Below are positions 17,123 to 25,622 of a stretch of DNA of 64,000 nt, in pieces. The position numbers and the translations under genes are program-made. Origin of the DNA: Streptomyces sp. Mut1 (GTDB taxonomy: Bacteria; Actinomycetota; Actinomycetes; Streptomycetales; Streptomycetaceae); contig NZ_CP120997.1 in assembly GCF_030719295.1 (NCBI RefSeq), positions 7,326,001-7,390,000 on the forward strand, given 5' to 3'. Every line of letters starts with the position of its first letter. The first letter of the stretch is position 1. A model generated the notes under the pieces. It ran no database searches. It was not told where the DNA came from and saw nothing but the letters and a program-made list of their open reading frames with translations.

Positions 17123-20100
17123 GTGAACGCCCCGCGACGCCATGCAGCCGATCCGGATGTCATCGCACAGACCACCGGGCTCGTGAATTTTCTGCGGGAC
17201 ATGGTCCACAGCAGCCATCAGCGCCAGCGCGACGACCGTGGACGGGAGCGGCTGTGGCTGGACGACCTCCCTCAACAGGTGCGCCGACCAACCGCACACG
17301 AGGACGGCATTGTGCTGCGCCTCGATCACGTCTCGCAAACCACACCGCCGGAGCTTCCCGAAGTACTCGACGGGTGGGTGGACCAGGCGGCCTGTCTGGA
17401 CGCCGACGGCATTGATCCGCCGCTGGCCGAGGCGGGGCCGGGCCGGTCGTTGCTTCCCGCGCGCGGTACCGAGGAGGACGAAGAAGACGCGGCCACCACC
17501 ATGGCGCGCGATGAGGCCGGTGAGGTGTTGCGCGCGTACGGCCCCTGGCTGCAGCGGTGGCGCAAGTGGGCCGAGCGGGAGCGCCAGGAACGACCCTTGC
17601 GGGCGCTGTACGACAAGGTCTACGCGTGGCATCAGCAGCTGGCGATGGAGGACGACCGCACGGAACTCGTGCTGGCTGTTGGGCTGTTGGCGTGGGCCAG
17701 GCCCGGTGAGGAGACGGTGCACCGACATCTGCTCACGCAGCGGGTGGAGACGTCGATGGATCGCCGAACGGCGCAGGTGACGGTGCGGCTGTCGGCCGAG
17801 GGCGCGTTGAGGCTGGAGGACCAGGACTTCCTGGACACCGATGACGGCTGGGTGAGGGAACGGGGGGCGGCACTGGCCGAAGAGATCGCCGCCCGGTCGA
17901 CGCATCCGTTGCATCCCGACGCGGTGGAGTTGCTGGCGCAGTGGCAGGAGCGGGCGACCGAGCAACGCGTCGTGTTCAGTGCGCGGTGGCAGCCGCCGCA
18001 GGTTCCTGAGCCAGTGGCGCGGCTGACGTATGCTCCGGCGCTGGTGCTGCGGCCCCGGAACATGAATGCGCTGCTGCGTGTGTACGGTCAGATCTCGGAC
18101 GCCATAGTGGCTGAGGCACACGCGCCGCTCGGCCTGGCCCAGATGGTGATGAACCTCGATCCTCCCGAGCGTGCGGCCTGGGATGTGCGTGGTGGGCGGC
18201 GGGCGCCGTTGTTCGGTGACGATCCGCTTTTTCCCGGCAAGACCAACGAGCAGCAGCGCAGTGTGCTGCGACGCCTGGAGAAGGAGACCGGGGTCGTGGT
18301 GCAGGGCCCTCCCGGTACGGGCAAGACCCATACGATCGCCAATCTGGTCTCGGCGTTGCTTGCCCAGGGGCAGCGTGTTCTGGTCACCAGTGCGCGTGAC
18401 CAGCCGCTGACCGTGCTGCGGGACAAATTGCCTTCGGCGGTACGTGACTTGTGTGTCCTGTTGTTGAGTTCGACCCGCCACGGCGGAACGAGTGAGCTGG
18501 ACCGCACCGTCACCGCCCTGACCGAGCAGGTCGCTGGGGCGGACACCGAGATGCTCCGCGCCGAGATCGACCGCCTCACCAAGCTGCACCTCGATATCCG
18601 CGGCAGGATCAACACCCTCACCGACCAGGTGCTTTCCCTGCGTGAGGAGGAGTACCGGCACCGGTCCGTGGCCCCGGGCTACGACGGGACCTTGGCCCGG
18701 ATCGTTCAGCAGGTCCAGGACCAGAGCGGGGCACACGGCTGGATCGGGGCTTTGCCGGAAGGCGCCGGAACCTCGCCCGCGGTCACCGCGGAGCAGGCCC
18801 AGGAACTGCTCCTTCTGTTGCGCGATGGCGCAGGCGAACCACGCTCCGGAGGTGCGCTGCCTTTGCTCGAACAGGTGCCGCCGGTGAGCGAGGTTGCGGA
18901 CACATTCGGTGCGAGCCGTGTCACCAGTGACGGGCTGACGTCACAAACGGTGGAGTTGCGCAACCTGCTGGCCTCGCTCGATCCGGCGGTCACCGACGAG
19001 CTGGCGCTGCGGCTGGAGGAAGCGGCCACGGCCCTGCACCATCTCGGTGTCTCTTCTGATGCCACCCGCTGGGATGCCGGTTCCTGGGTAACGCGAGCGC
19101 TCACGCTGCGGCTGTCGCGTGGCGGTCTGGGGCTGTGGGAGCGCGTCACCACCACGGGTGCCGACATCGCCGGCGCGCGTGAGGCCCTGGACGCGGCGGG
19201 CCTACGCCCGGTCCGTCTCCCGGAAGACCTGGACGCGAACCGGGCGGGGCGCATGGTCACCACGGGGCAGGCATTGCGTGACCACCTCGCGGCCAAGGAG
19301 GGCCGCACCGTACGCGACCGGTTGCCGCGCTTCGCCTCTCGGGCGCAGAAGGACGCCCAAGAGATCCTGACCTCGTGCACCATCGACGGCCATGCGCCTC
19401 GCACCGCCGCCGACCTCGACCACATCCTGTCCCGGTTACGCGCCCACATCGCCCTGGACGCGGTGGCCTTGCGCTGGAAGCAGGCGGACGCACCCCTGCC
19501 CCCCGGGGACCTCGAGGTGCAACTGGCCGAACTGAGCAATCGCAGGGTTCAGTTGGGACACGTAGACGCCTTCGCCCGGGCCCGTGAGAGCGCCGACGAC
19601 ATCCTGGTGCGGCACGGCGTCCGCATGCTGCTCACCACGCCGGAGGCGTGGCAGGACCTCGCAGTCGCGGTCACCGCGCTGGGCGGACGCCGCGCGGCCG
19701 ACGAGGCGCTCGCCCGGCTGGCCGCCTGGGACGAGGAACTGAGTGCCACCCAGGAGGGCGAGCACATGTGTGAGGAGGCCAGGTCACTGGTCTCGGCCCT
19801 GCGCGACCAGGACATCGATGCCTACGCCAAGGCTGTCGACGCGCTGGAGCACGCCCACGTTCGCGATACCCGCCGAAGGCGGTGCGGACGGCTTCTCGAC
19901 GATCTGCGGGCCGCGCATCCGCTGCTCACCGGTCGGCTTCTTGACGAGGCGGACGACCCCGCGTGGGAGTCACGCCTGGCGGCACTTGACCGGGCGTGGG
20001 CATGGGGCAAGGCGGCGCAGTTCGTCAGGGTGCGCCGCGCGCCCGGACTCGAACGCCGGCTGGACACCGAGCTGACCGAACAGGAGGACCGCCTGGAGGA

Positions 20101-21739
20101 AGTAACCGGTGACCTCGCCGCCGCGTGGGGGCGGCTGCACTGCCGACAGAACATGACGCAGGAGCAGAAGTCCGCCCTGCAGGCGTACCGCACCCACATG
20201 GCGTCCGTCGGACGGGGCAAAGGCCGCAGCGCAGGGCATTTCCGGGCTGCCGCCCGCGAGCGGATGGCGGTGGCGCAGGGGGCGGTGCCCGCCTGGGTCA
20301 TGCCGATTGCCCAGGTCGCCGAAATGGTCCAGGCCCAGCACGACACGTTCGATGTCGTCATCGTCGACGAGGCCAGTCAGGCCGGCATGGACGCGCTTTT
20401 CCTGCTGTGGCTCGCTCCCCGCGTCATTGTCGTCGGCGACGACAAACAGTGCGCGCCCCCAGTCAGTGGCAAGGGACGCCATCAGGCGATCCGCGACAAG
20501 CTTGCGGCCCACCTCCCCGACATGCCCACCGGCCTGCGTGAGCTGTACATGCCGCACACCAACCTCTACGGCCTGCTCACCACGTTCTTTCCCGAAGTCG
20601 TACGGCTGGACGAGCACTTCCGCTGCGTTCCGGAGATCATCAACTGGTCGTCCAGCACCTTCTACGACAACAAGCTCCTGCCCCTGCGCCAGTACGGCGG
20701 CGAACGTCTCGACCCGCTGTGCACCACCTTCGTCGAAGACGCCGCGACCGTGGGCCGGGAAGGGCGCATCCACAATCCCAAGGAAGCGGAGGCGATTGTT
20801 GACACCTTGGAGCGGCTGACCTCGGACGAGGCGTACCGTGACAAGACGATCGGCGTGATCGTGCTGCAGGGCTTCGGGCAGATCAGACTCTTGGAAAACC
20901 TGATCAAGAAACGCATCCCCGCCCCAGTACGCGAACACCACCGCATCCGAGCTGGCAATGCCGCCTCCTTCCAGGGCGACGAACGCCACGTCATCCTCCT
21001 GTCGATGGTCGTCACCGACCCGCACCGCGCTGCTGGCGGCGCCCGCAGCGAGCAGCAGGCGTACAACGTCGCCGCCAGCCGCGCCCAGGATCAGATGTGG
21101 CTCTTCCACTCGGTTCCGCCCGATCGTCTCCGTCCGAATGACCTGCGGCTCAACCTCCTCACCTACATGGAGAACCCGCCCGCATCCCTCGCCGCGAATG
21201 ACGACATCGGCCCGGTCCGCCCGGATGTGCACAGGCCGCCGTTCCAGTCCCTGTTCGAACAGCAGGTCTATCTGAAGATCAAGGAGCTGGGCTATCACGT
21301 TCTGCCGCAGTACCCGGCGGGGACGAAGAGCATCGATCTGGTTGTCGTCGGCGCCCGTGGACGACTGGCAGTGGAATGTGACGGAGAGTACTTCCACCAC
21401 ACCACACGCGAACAGATCGACCGCGACCACCAGCGCGACCGTGAACTTCGCCGCGTCGGCTGGCGGTTCTGGCGGGTGCGGGAGAGCGAGTTCCGCTTCG
21501 ACCCGGACGAAGCGCTGAGCGGGCTGTGGGACGAACTCGACCGGCTGGACATCCGCCCGGCCGACTACTCCCGCCCCGCCCCCGCTCCCACCGATGACAC
21601 ACCCTGGACGCCACTCGAACTCCCGGACGCCCCGGACGACGACACCACCGACGCCGGCCCCGAAGCATCACACACAGACGCCGCAGACGAGATCAACGCG
21701 GCTGCCGAAACCCTTCACGCCATCAAGGACCCCGCATGA
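17123..21739 (+). CDS. COG1112-type SF1 helicase fused to a C-terminal PD-(D/E)XK nuclease
   Basis: 1,538 residues from GTG 17123 (GGAAGGAG upstream). The unassigned N-terminal region is about 380 residues. Walker A VVVQGPPGTGKTHTIANL is near 393. A long helical insert of roughly 650 residues follows. Walker B/motif II VVIVDEASQAG (DEAS) is near 1077, motif III is VVGDDKQCAPP, and motif VI is YNVAASRAQDQMWLF near 1313. This is the Upf1/DNA2-like SF1 pattern. The end (about 1375-1485) is a Vsr/DUF559/MTES_1575-like nuclease: SIDLVVVG then LAVECDGEYFH, with D and E-x-D as likely metal ligands. The architecture recalls single-gene helicase-Vsr antiphage proteins, but without a visible DUF4011. 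The next gene overlaps by four bases. Confidence 0.85.
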   Translation: MNAPRRHAADPDVIAQTTGLVNFLRDMVHSSHQRQRDDRGRERLWLDDLPQQVRRPTAHEDGIVLRLDHVSQTTPPELPEVLDGWVDQAACLDADGIDPPLAEAGPGRSLLPARGTEEDEEDAATTMARDEAGEVLRAYGPWLQRWRKWAERERQERPLRALYDKVYAWHQQLAMEDDRTELVLAVGLLAWARPGEETVHRHLLTQRVETSMDRRTAQVTVRLSAEGALRLEDQDFLDTDDGWVRERGAALAEEIAARSTHPLHPDAVELLAQWQERATEQRVVFSARWQPPQVPEPVARLTYAPALVLRPRNMNALLRVYGQISDAIVAEAHAPLGLAQMVMNLDPPERAAWDVRGGRRAPLFGDDPLFPGKTNEQQRSVLRRLEKETGVVVQGPPGTGKTHTIANLVSALLAQGQRVLVTSARDQPLTVLRDKLPSAVRDLCVLLLSSTRHGGTSELDRTVTALTEQVAGADTEMLRAEIDRLTKLHLDIRGRINTLTDQVLSLREEEYRHRSVAPGYDGTLARIVQQVQDQSGAHGWIGALPEGAGTSPAVTAEQAQELLLLLRDGAGEPRSGGALPLLEQVPPVSEVADTFGASRVTSDGLTSQTVELRNLLASLDPAVTDELALRLEEAATALHHLGVSSDATRWDAGSWVTRALTLRLSRGGLGLWERVTTTGADIAGAREALDAAGLRPVRLPEDLDANRAGRMVTTGQALRDHLAAKEGRTVRDRLPRFASRAQKDAQEILTSCTIDGHAPRTAADLDHILSRLRAHIALDAVALRWKQADAPLPPGDLEVQLAELSNRRVQLGHVDAFARARESADDILVRHGVRMLLTTPEAWQDLAVAVTALGGRRAADEALARLAAWDEELSATQEGEHMCEEARSLVSALRDQDIDAYAKAVDALEHAHVRDTRRRRCGRLLDDLRAAHPLLTGRLLDEADDPAWESRLAALDRAWAWGKAAQFVRVRRAPGLERRLDTELTEQEDRLEEVTGDLAAAWGRLHCRQNMTQEQKSALQAYRTHMASVGRGKGRSAGHFRAAARERMAVAQGAVPAWVMPIAQVAEMVQAQHDTFDVVIVDEASQAGMDALFLLWLAPRVIVVGDDKQCAPPVSGKGRHQAIRDKLAAHLPDMPTGLRELYMPHTNLYGLLTTFFPEVVRLDEHFRCVPEIINWSSSTFYDNKLLPLRQYGGERLDPLCTTFVEDAATVGREGRIHNPKEAEAIVDTLERLTSDEAYRDKTIGVIVLQGFGQIRLLENLIKKRIPAPVREHHRIRAGNAASFQGDERHVILLSMVVTDPHRAAGGARSEQQAYNVAASRAQDQMWLFHSVPPDRLRPNDLRLNLLTYMENPPASLAANDDIGPVRPDVHRPPFQSLFEQQVYLKIKELGYHVLPQYPAGTKSIDLVVVGARGRLAVECDGEYFHHTTREQIDRDHQRDRELRRVGWRFWRVRESEFRFDPDEALSGLWDELDRLDIRPADYSRPAPAPTDDTPWTPLELPDAPDDDTTDAGPEASHTDAADEINAAAETLHAIKDPA

Positions 21740-22587
21740 CACAGACGCACGCGGCCGCCATCGCGGCTCCGCTGGACACCAACACCCTCAAGGAACTCGT
21801 CCGCGTCCTGTGCGGCGACGACCATCTCCTCTACCGCCCCGCCTACAAGATCTCCGAGTTCCTCGAGAACGCCGGCTGGCGCAACCTTCCCGAAATCGAT
21901 GGGGAGTCCCGCGCGGAGTGGACCCTCGAACGTCTCGTGGAGCGCCGCACGGACCCCGGTGCCCTGGAGGACGTGCTGCTCCGGCTCGCCGACGCCCGCG
22001 AGTACTACGAAGAACCCGAGCAGCTTCCCAGGGTCGTCGCGGCCGTCAACACCTTCCTCGTTCATGAGGGCCTGCGCCTGGAGAACCCGGGAGGCCGCCC
22101 ACGTCTCGTGCCATGCGACCCCGCACTCGCCCACCCCGGCCAGCACGCGCCCCTCGAACTCAAAGCAACCATGTCCGACATCATCGGCGACGAACGCATG
22201 GCCGCCCTACTCGAACACCGCCTGGACGAGGCCCGCACTTGCTTCGCCAACGGCGCCCACGTCGCGGCCACCATCATGCTCGGCAGCCTCCTCGAAGGCG
22301 TCCTCCTCTCCGCCGTCCAGGAACGGGACGCCACCCTGCTCGGCAACAAGAGCCCCCGCAACATCGGCCTTCAAGAGCTGATCGACATCTGCCGCAAGGC
22401 CGGCTGGATCGACGCGGACGTGACTTCCTTCAGCCACGCCCTGCGCGACTACCGCAACTTCATCCACCCCCACCGCGAGTACCGCGAGGCATACCGGCCC
22501 GACCGCGACACGTTCAACGTCTCCTGGCAGGTGGTGAACGGCGCCCTCAACGACCTCGCCGCAACCCGCCCCCGGACCACGCCCTGA
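21736..22587 (+). CDS. HEPN-like protein coupled to the helicase-nuclease
   Basis: 283 residues; its ATG overlaps the helicase stop (ATGA), so the two are translationally coupled. The N-terminal ~115 residues (LLYRPAYKISEFLENAGW, RLVERRTDPGALEDVLLRLAD) form a small helical module resembling the N-terminal domains of abortive-infection or effector-associated proteins; I cannot name it. The C-terminal half is HEPN-like: DEARTCFANGAHVAATIMLGSLLE, then ALRDYRNFIHPHREYR near 237, containing the R-x(4-6)-H-type motif of HEPN ribonucleases. A role as toxic effector or regulator of the helicase is plausible but inferred. Confidence 0.7.
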   Translation: MTQTHAAAIAAPLDTNTLKELVRVLCGDDHLLYRPAYKISEFLENAGWRNLPEIDGESRAEWTLERLVERRTDPGALEDVLLRLADAREYYEEPEQLPRVVAAVNTFLVHEGLRLENPGGRPRLVPCDPALAHPGQHAPLELKATMSDIIGDERMAALLEHRLDEARTCFANGAHVAATIMLGSLLEGVLLSAVQERDATLLGNKSPRNIGLQELIDICRKAGWIDADVTSFSHALRDYRNFIHPHREYREAYRPDRDTFNVSWQVVNGALNDLAATRPRTTP

Positions 22588-23393
22588 CGGCCGTCTCATG
22601 GATCACCGTCCCGGGCGAGGCGACGGGTCGGTGATCCACGGCTTCCAGGAGACGCACGAGCCGATCTCGAATCGAGTGGACACTCCCGCCCGCCGGGCAG
22701 ATGGCTTCGTTCAGTCTCAAAGGGTTCTGGCTCATCTTCCGTGCTGAGCGAGGCTCCGTTAGGGCTGGACATCGAAGAGCGCAGCGGAAGGGGGGCGGGG
22801 ATAGCAGTGCGCGAAGGCGCGTCAGTATGGCTCGCCACCGCTTCCAATCCTCCGGGTCGACCCACCCGTCGCATTCTGCTCACCATGTTCGCCAACGGCC
22901 TCGTCGACAACCCGCTTCCGACCCCAGCCCAGAACGTCAGTTCCAGCGCACACAAAAGCCTCGCGCAGGAAGCCGCTCTCGCATCAACCGTCCTGCTCAC
23001 CAACCGGTCATCGACCTTGCCGCTGCCCGCATCACTCACATCCCTCGCCCGTCGCTGACGGCTGTTCAGTGCACGCCAGGGGTTCTTGTTCCTGAGTTGC
23101 AGCCGCGAGCTCTTTGCCCATGCTGGGCCGCTCGGCTCAAAGCGCGGCAGCTCACAAACTCCGGGTCAAGAACGTCGCCCGGGGTTCGGATCCAGGATTC
23201 GCGGCGTCGCACTGGCGTTGTGGGTGCCTCTCTCCGAAAGAGAGCGATTGGCTCCGGCCGGCGGCCCGGCCGAGGTGAGGACATCCGCCCCTGCTGTCCG
23301 CCCTCGCCCCTAAGCGGCACTCTAACGCTGACTTTTGCTGACCTCGACGGACTTCATGCCATCTGACCTGCGCAAACGCTGATCAATCAAGTG
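22588..23393. other. Island right end without a recognisable gene
   Basis: About 800 bp. Several frames are open but none gives protein-like sequence with host codon bias. GCTGACTT at 23327 and GCTGAC at 23337 form a close direct repeat like the one near the left end. No tRNA and no recombinase were seen. Confidence 0.5.
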
Positions 23394-23556
23394 GTGGTGG
23401 AACTTCGTGGGCCGCACCCAGGACGAGATCGCGCGGGCTCGGGAGGACTGGATGAACGGCAACCGCTTCGGCACGGTCCACGGCTATGACGGCCCGCCCC
23501 TCCAGGCTCCCGCCCTGCCCGATGTGCCGTTGAAGCCGCGGGGGCGGGTGCGCTGA
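23394..23556 (+). repeat. Right copy of the 163-bp direct repeat: orphan pirin 3' end (attR-like)
   Basis: It encodes the same 53 C-terminal residues of pirin as 11803-11965 and ends in the same TGA, with no start or upstream domain. It lies 38 bp from a convergent host-type gene, which suggests that this copy is the original chromosomal end and the left copy came with the element. It is non-functional as a gene. Confidence 0.9.
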
Positions 23557-23594
23557 GCTGCGCCTTTTCGCGTACGCGGCGTGCCGATTCCCTC

Positions 23595-23822
23595 TCACAC
23601 CACGTGCTCACTGCGGCGCGGAGCCAGTCGCAGCACCCCGTCGCCATCGACGATGAACGTGAACGGCTCGGTCAACTCGTCCAGGGTCAGCGCCGGGACC
23701 CACTCGCCGAAGTCCGCCGCCGAGCGGATGCTCCGCCCCTCACCACCCGCCCGGACGAGCTCCTTCAGCTCAGCCGGACCCACATGCCGATACCTCTGCC
23801 CCCGTGTCTCCACGCACACCAA
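23595..23822 (-). CDS. Small conserved protein, function unknown
   Basis: 75 residues: VETRGQRYRHVGPAELKELV, RSIRSAADFGEWVPAL and FTFIVDGDGVLRLAPR. The even composition and host codon bias argue for a real gene. No signal, membrane segment or known motif. It is convergent with the orphan pirin end and marks the first chromosomal gene after the island, so it was probably the original convergent neighbour of pirin. Confidence 0.6.
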   Translation of the reverse strand: MVCVETRGQRYRHVGPAELKELVRAGGEGRSIRSAADFGEWVPALTLDELTEPFTFIVDGDGVLRLAPRRSEHVV

Positions 23823-23989
23823 CCTAGTTGTCCTGTCGCATCGGAGCTGTCTCTGGATCTTGGTCTGAGCTGGGGGTTCGCCAAGTGGATCGAGAACGCA
23901 CCTCGCCGGATTCTCAACAGGCGTGGCTTCGGCGGAATCTCTGATGGCCGTCCGTCGCCCCCGGCTGGGCCGTGCACCATGGTGGGGTG

Positions 23990-24421
23990 ATGAGCACCGA
24001 GGCAGAACCGGTCGAACACGATGACCGGTGGATCTTGAATCTCCGAGGGCGGGGCGTTGCTGGGATCACTGTCGACTACCGACTCACGCTGGCCCTCGAC
24101 GAAGGTTGGGAAGTCGTCCTCGAAACGCCTGCTCGGCTCTCATCCTGGCCGGCCCACATCAATCCCGGCGTGCTTCTGGTGCCGGAGACTCAGGACGTGG
24201 CCGCAGCCCTCCCGATCTTCGGGACGAAGGTCGTCTCTGCGGTTGCCTTCAAGTCCGGCACGCTTCGGATGGTGTTCGAGGATGGCACGCATCTGACGTG
24301 TCCAACCGATGCGGCGTTCGAGGCGTGGCAGATCACAGGACCTGGAGGATGGAGGTTCGTGTCCCTGCCGGGAGGCGACCTCGGCGTCTGGTTGTCCTGT
24401 CGCAGTTCGTCTGGCGGGTAG
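23990..24421 (+). CDS. DUF6188-like protein
   Basis: 143 residues of beta-rich sequence: GVAGITVDYRLTLALDEGWEVVLETPA, a middle loop, VVSAVAFKSGTLRMVFEDGTHLTC, WQITGPGGWRFVSLPGG. This matches the DUF6188 pattern, common in Streptomyces accessory regions and often near polymorphic toxin or immunity genes; the function is unknown. The ATG at 23990 follows GGTGGGG. It ends just before a strong hairpin. Confidence 0.7.
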   Translation: MSTEAEPVEHDDRWILNLRGRGVAGITVDYRLTLALDEGWEVVLETPARLSSWPAHINPGVLLVPETQDVAAALPIFGTKVVSAVAFKSGTLRMVFEDGTHLTCPTDAAFEAWQITGPGGWRFVSLPGGDLGVWLSCRSSSGG

Positions 24422-24436
24422 AGGGCTGCTGACGTG

Positions 24437-24483
24437 CCATGTCGTCTGAGGACGTTGCCTCGCGGCGTTCTCAGACGACATGG
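24437..24483. terminator. Long stem-loop between convergent genes
   Basis: CCATGTCGTCTGAGGACG pairs with CGTTCTCAGACGACATGG around an 11-base loop: 18 pairs including one G-U. It lies between the DUF6188-like gene and the convergent gene ending at 24513 and should terminate both. Confidence 0.85.
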
Positions 24484-24512
24484 CTTTTGCGGAGGACTGG
24501 ACGGTAAGAATG

Positions 24513-24980
24513 TCAGCGCAGTCGTCCTGCTCGTCGGCCGGGGTGCCCGTGGTCGTCCGGAGACGGTGCCGTGGTTGGTGGTGGCGCTTCCTCGGGCAGC
24601 AGGCTCCAGCCGAGGTGCGCCGTGAGGAACGTGGCGATCTCATCCGCATCGGTGGACTCCGCAGGCAGGTCATCCGGCCGGGGCTGGTAGAGCTCAATCA
24701 GTTCATCCCGCAGCCGAGCATCCAGAATCGGTGCTTGGTAGCGGTCGATGGTTCCTCGGTAGAACAGCCAGTCGAAGATCCGGACAGCAGGGCAGCGGCC
24801 AGACTGCGGCATTTCCGCCAGATGCCTGTCCTGCCAGGAGCCGACGTAGGCGTAGTCCGCTTGCTTCAACGCTCCGTCGAGGGTCGGAGTGGGGAGATCC
24901 TTCAGGTTCCAGTAGATACAGGCTTCGGCTTCAGGTAGGGGTTCCGGGACTGCGGCAAGCCAGAGACGATATTCGAACAC
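24513..24980 (-). CDS. Hypothetical protein
   Basis: 155 residues from GTG 24980, the only start before an upstream in-frame stop. The sequence is globular and acidic-aromatic: EAEACIYWNLKDLPTPTLDGAL, DYAYVGSWQDRHLAEMPQSGR, FDWLFYRGTIDRYQAPILDARL, ATFLTAHLGWSLLPEE, ending in a proline- and arginine-rich tail. I do not recognise a family. No ribosome-binding site is obvious, so it may be a fragment of a longer ancestral gene. Nothing in the neighbourhood suggests a function. Confidence 0.5.
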   Translation of the reverse strand: MFEYRLWLAAVPEPLPEAEACIYWNLKDLPTPTLDGALKQADYAYVGSWQDRHLAEMPQSGRCPAVRIFDWLFYRGTIDRYQAPILDARLRDELIELYQPRPDDLPAESTDADEIATFLTAHLGWSLLPEEAPPPTTAPSPDDHGHPGRRAGRLR

Positions 24981-25032
24981 CGAAGCAGCTTGACAGACTA
25001 TTTCATCTGGGCTGGCCTAGCGGCGGGGCCCG

Positions 25033-25362
25033 TCAGACGACCCCTCGGACGGTCCTCTGGCCTGCTGCCTCACGGAAGTCTCGTTCGCGGTAAAGACAGA
25101 AGCGTCGGTAGAGGGGGTCCTGGGTTCCGAGGGCGGTGTAGACCTGTGCGAATCGTCGGCTCAGCTCGGCGGTCGTCGCCAGGTAGAGCTCCTTGGGGTC
25201 GAGGGCGGTTGTGGGCGGGTCGAGGATCAGGTGCGTCAGCACCACGGTCTCGGGGAATGCCGCGAGGTGACTGCGGCCCTCGGCCGAGATCTTCTTGCTG
25301 ACGGTGAGAGCTTCGACTCGGTCGAGGCGGTCGGTCCATTCCTTCCCGAGGTCGATCGGCAT
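25033..25362 (-). CDS. Hypothetical protein, possibly 5'-truncated
   Basis: 109 residues from ATG 25362: DLGKEWTDRLDRVEALTVSK, RSHLAAFPETVVLTHLILDP and ELSRRFAQVYTALGTQDPLY look like a genuine helical protein. Upstream the same frame stays open and protein-like for about 35 codons (PLARFDPRSSPPIVEDWSASG) without a good start, and runs into a GGC-rich tract. A neighbouring frame then takes over with HGYEPMALADTHLDQPVG. A frameshift in that tract would join them, so the true gene may begin near 25498. The family is not recognised. Confidence 0.4.
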   Translation of the reverse strand: MPIDLGKEWTDRLDRVEALTVSKKISAEGRSHLAAFPETVVLTHLILDPPTTALDPKELYLATTAELSRRFAQVYTALGTQDPLYRRFCLYRERDFREAAGQRTVRGVV

Positions 25363-25622
25363 TCCGGAGGCGGACCAGTCTTCGACGATCGGGGGTGAGC
25401 TCCGGGGATCGAAGCGTGCGAGCGGGCCGCCTCCGCCGCCTCCCGACTGGCTGATCGAGGTGCGTATCGGCCAGGGCCATCGGCTCGTAGCCGTGCACCA
25501 GGGCTGGTGCGGGCTTGCGGGCTCACCAGGTCCGGGGTCGAACCCGGTCTCGGCGGCGGAAGCGCGGCGCCTGATCGGCGGGAACGCACGTCAGAGCGTG
25601 CCGGTGATGCGAAACTGCCCGG

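Larger units (their letters stand above)
11966..23393. mobile_element. 11.4-kb genomic island in the pirin 3' end, defence-gene cargo
   Basis: Bounded by the duplicated pirin 3' end. Cargo in order: untranslated or decayed DNA, an IS5-like transposase remnant, a broken Mrr-NACHT gene, an intact helicase-nuclease gene with its HEPN-like partner, then about 800 bp without a recognisable gene. No integrase, excisionase or replication gene is seen, so the element is probably immobile or was mobilised in trans. Base composition and codon use inside are less uniform than in the flanking genes, most visibly at 16,250-17,100, which has several AT-rich stretches. It is integration-like, but the mechanism is inferred from the repeat only. 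Confidence 0.8.

Noticed and set aside
17102..18736. Long open frame on the minus strand inside the helicase gene (also 19970-21430)
   Set aside because: Arg/Gly/His-rich composition typical of antisense frames in GC-rich DNA. The plus-strand frame carries all helicase motifs.
23180..23215. tRNA-like GGTTCGGATCC near the right island end
   Set aside because: No acceptor, D or anticodon stem can be built around it. The attachment site is the pirin 3' end, not a tRNA.
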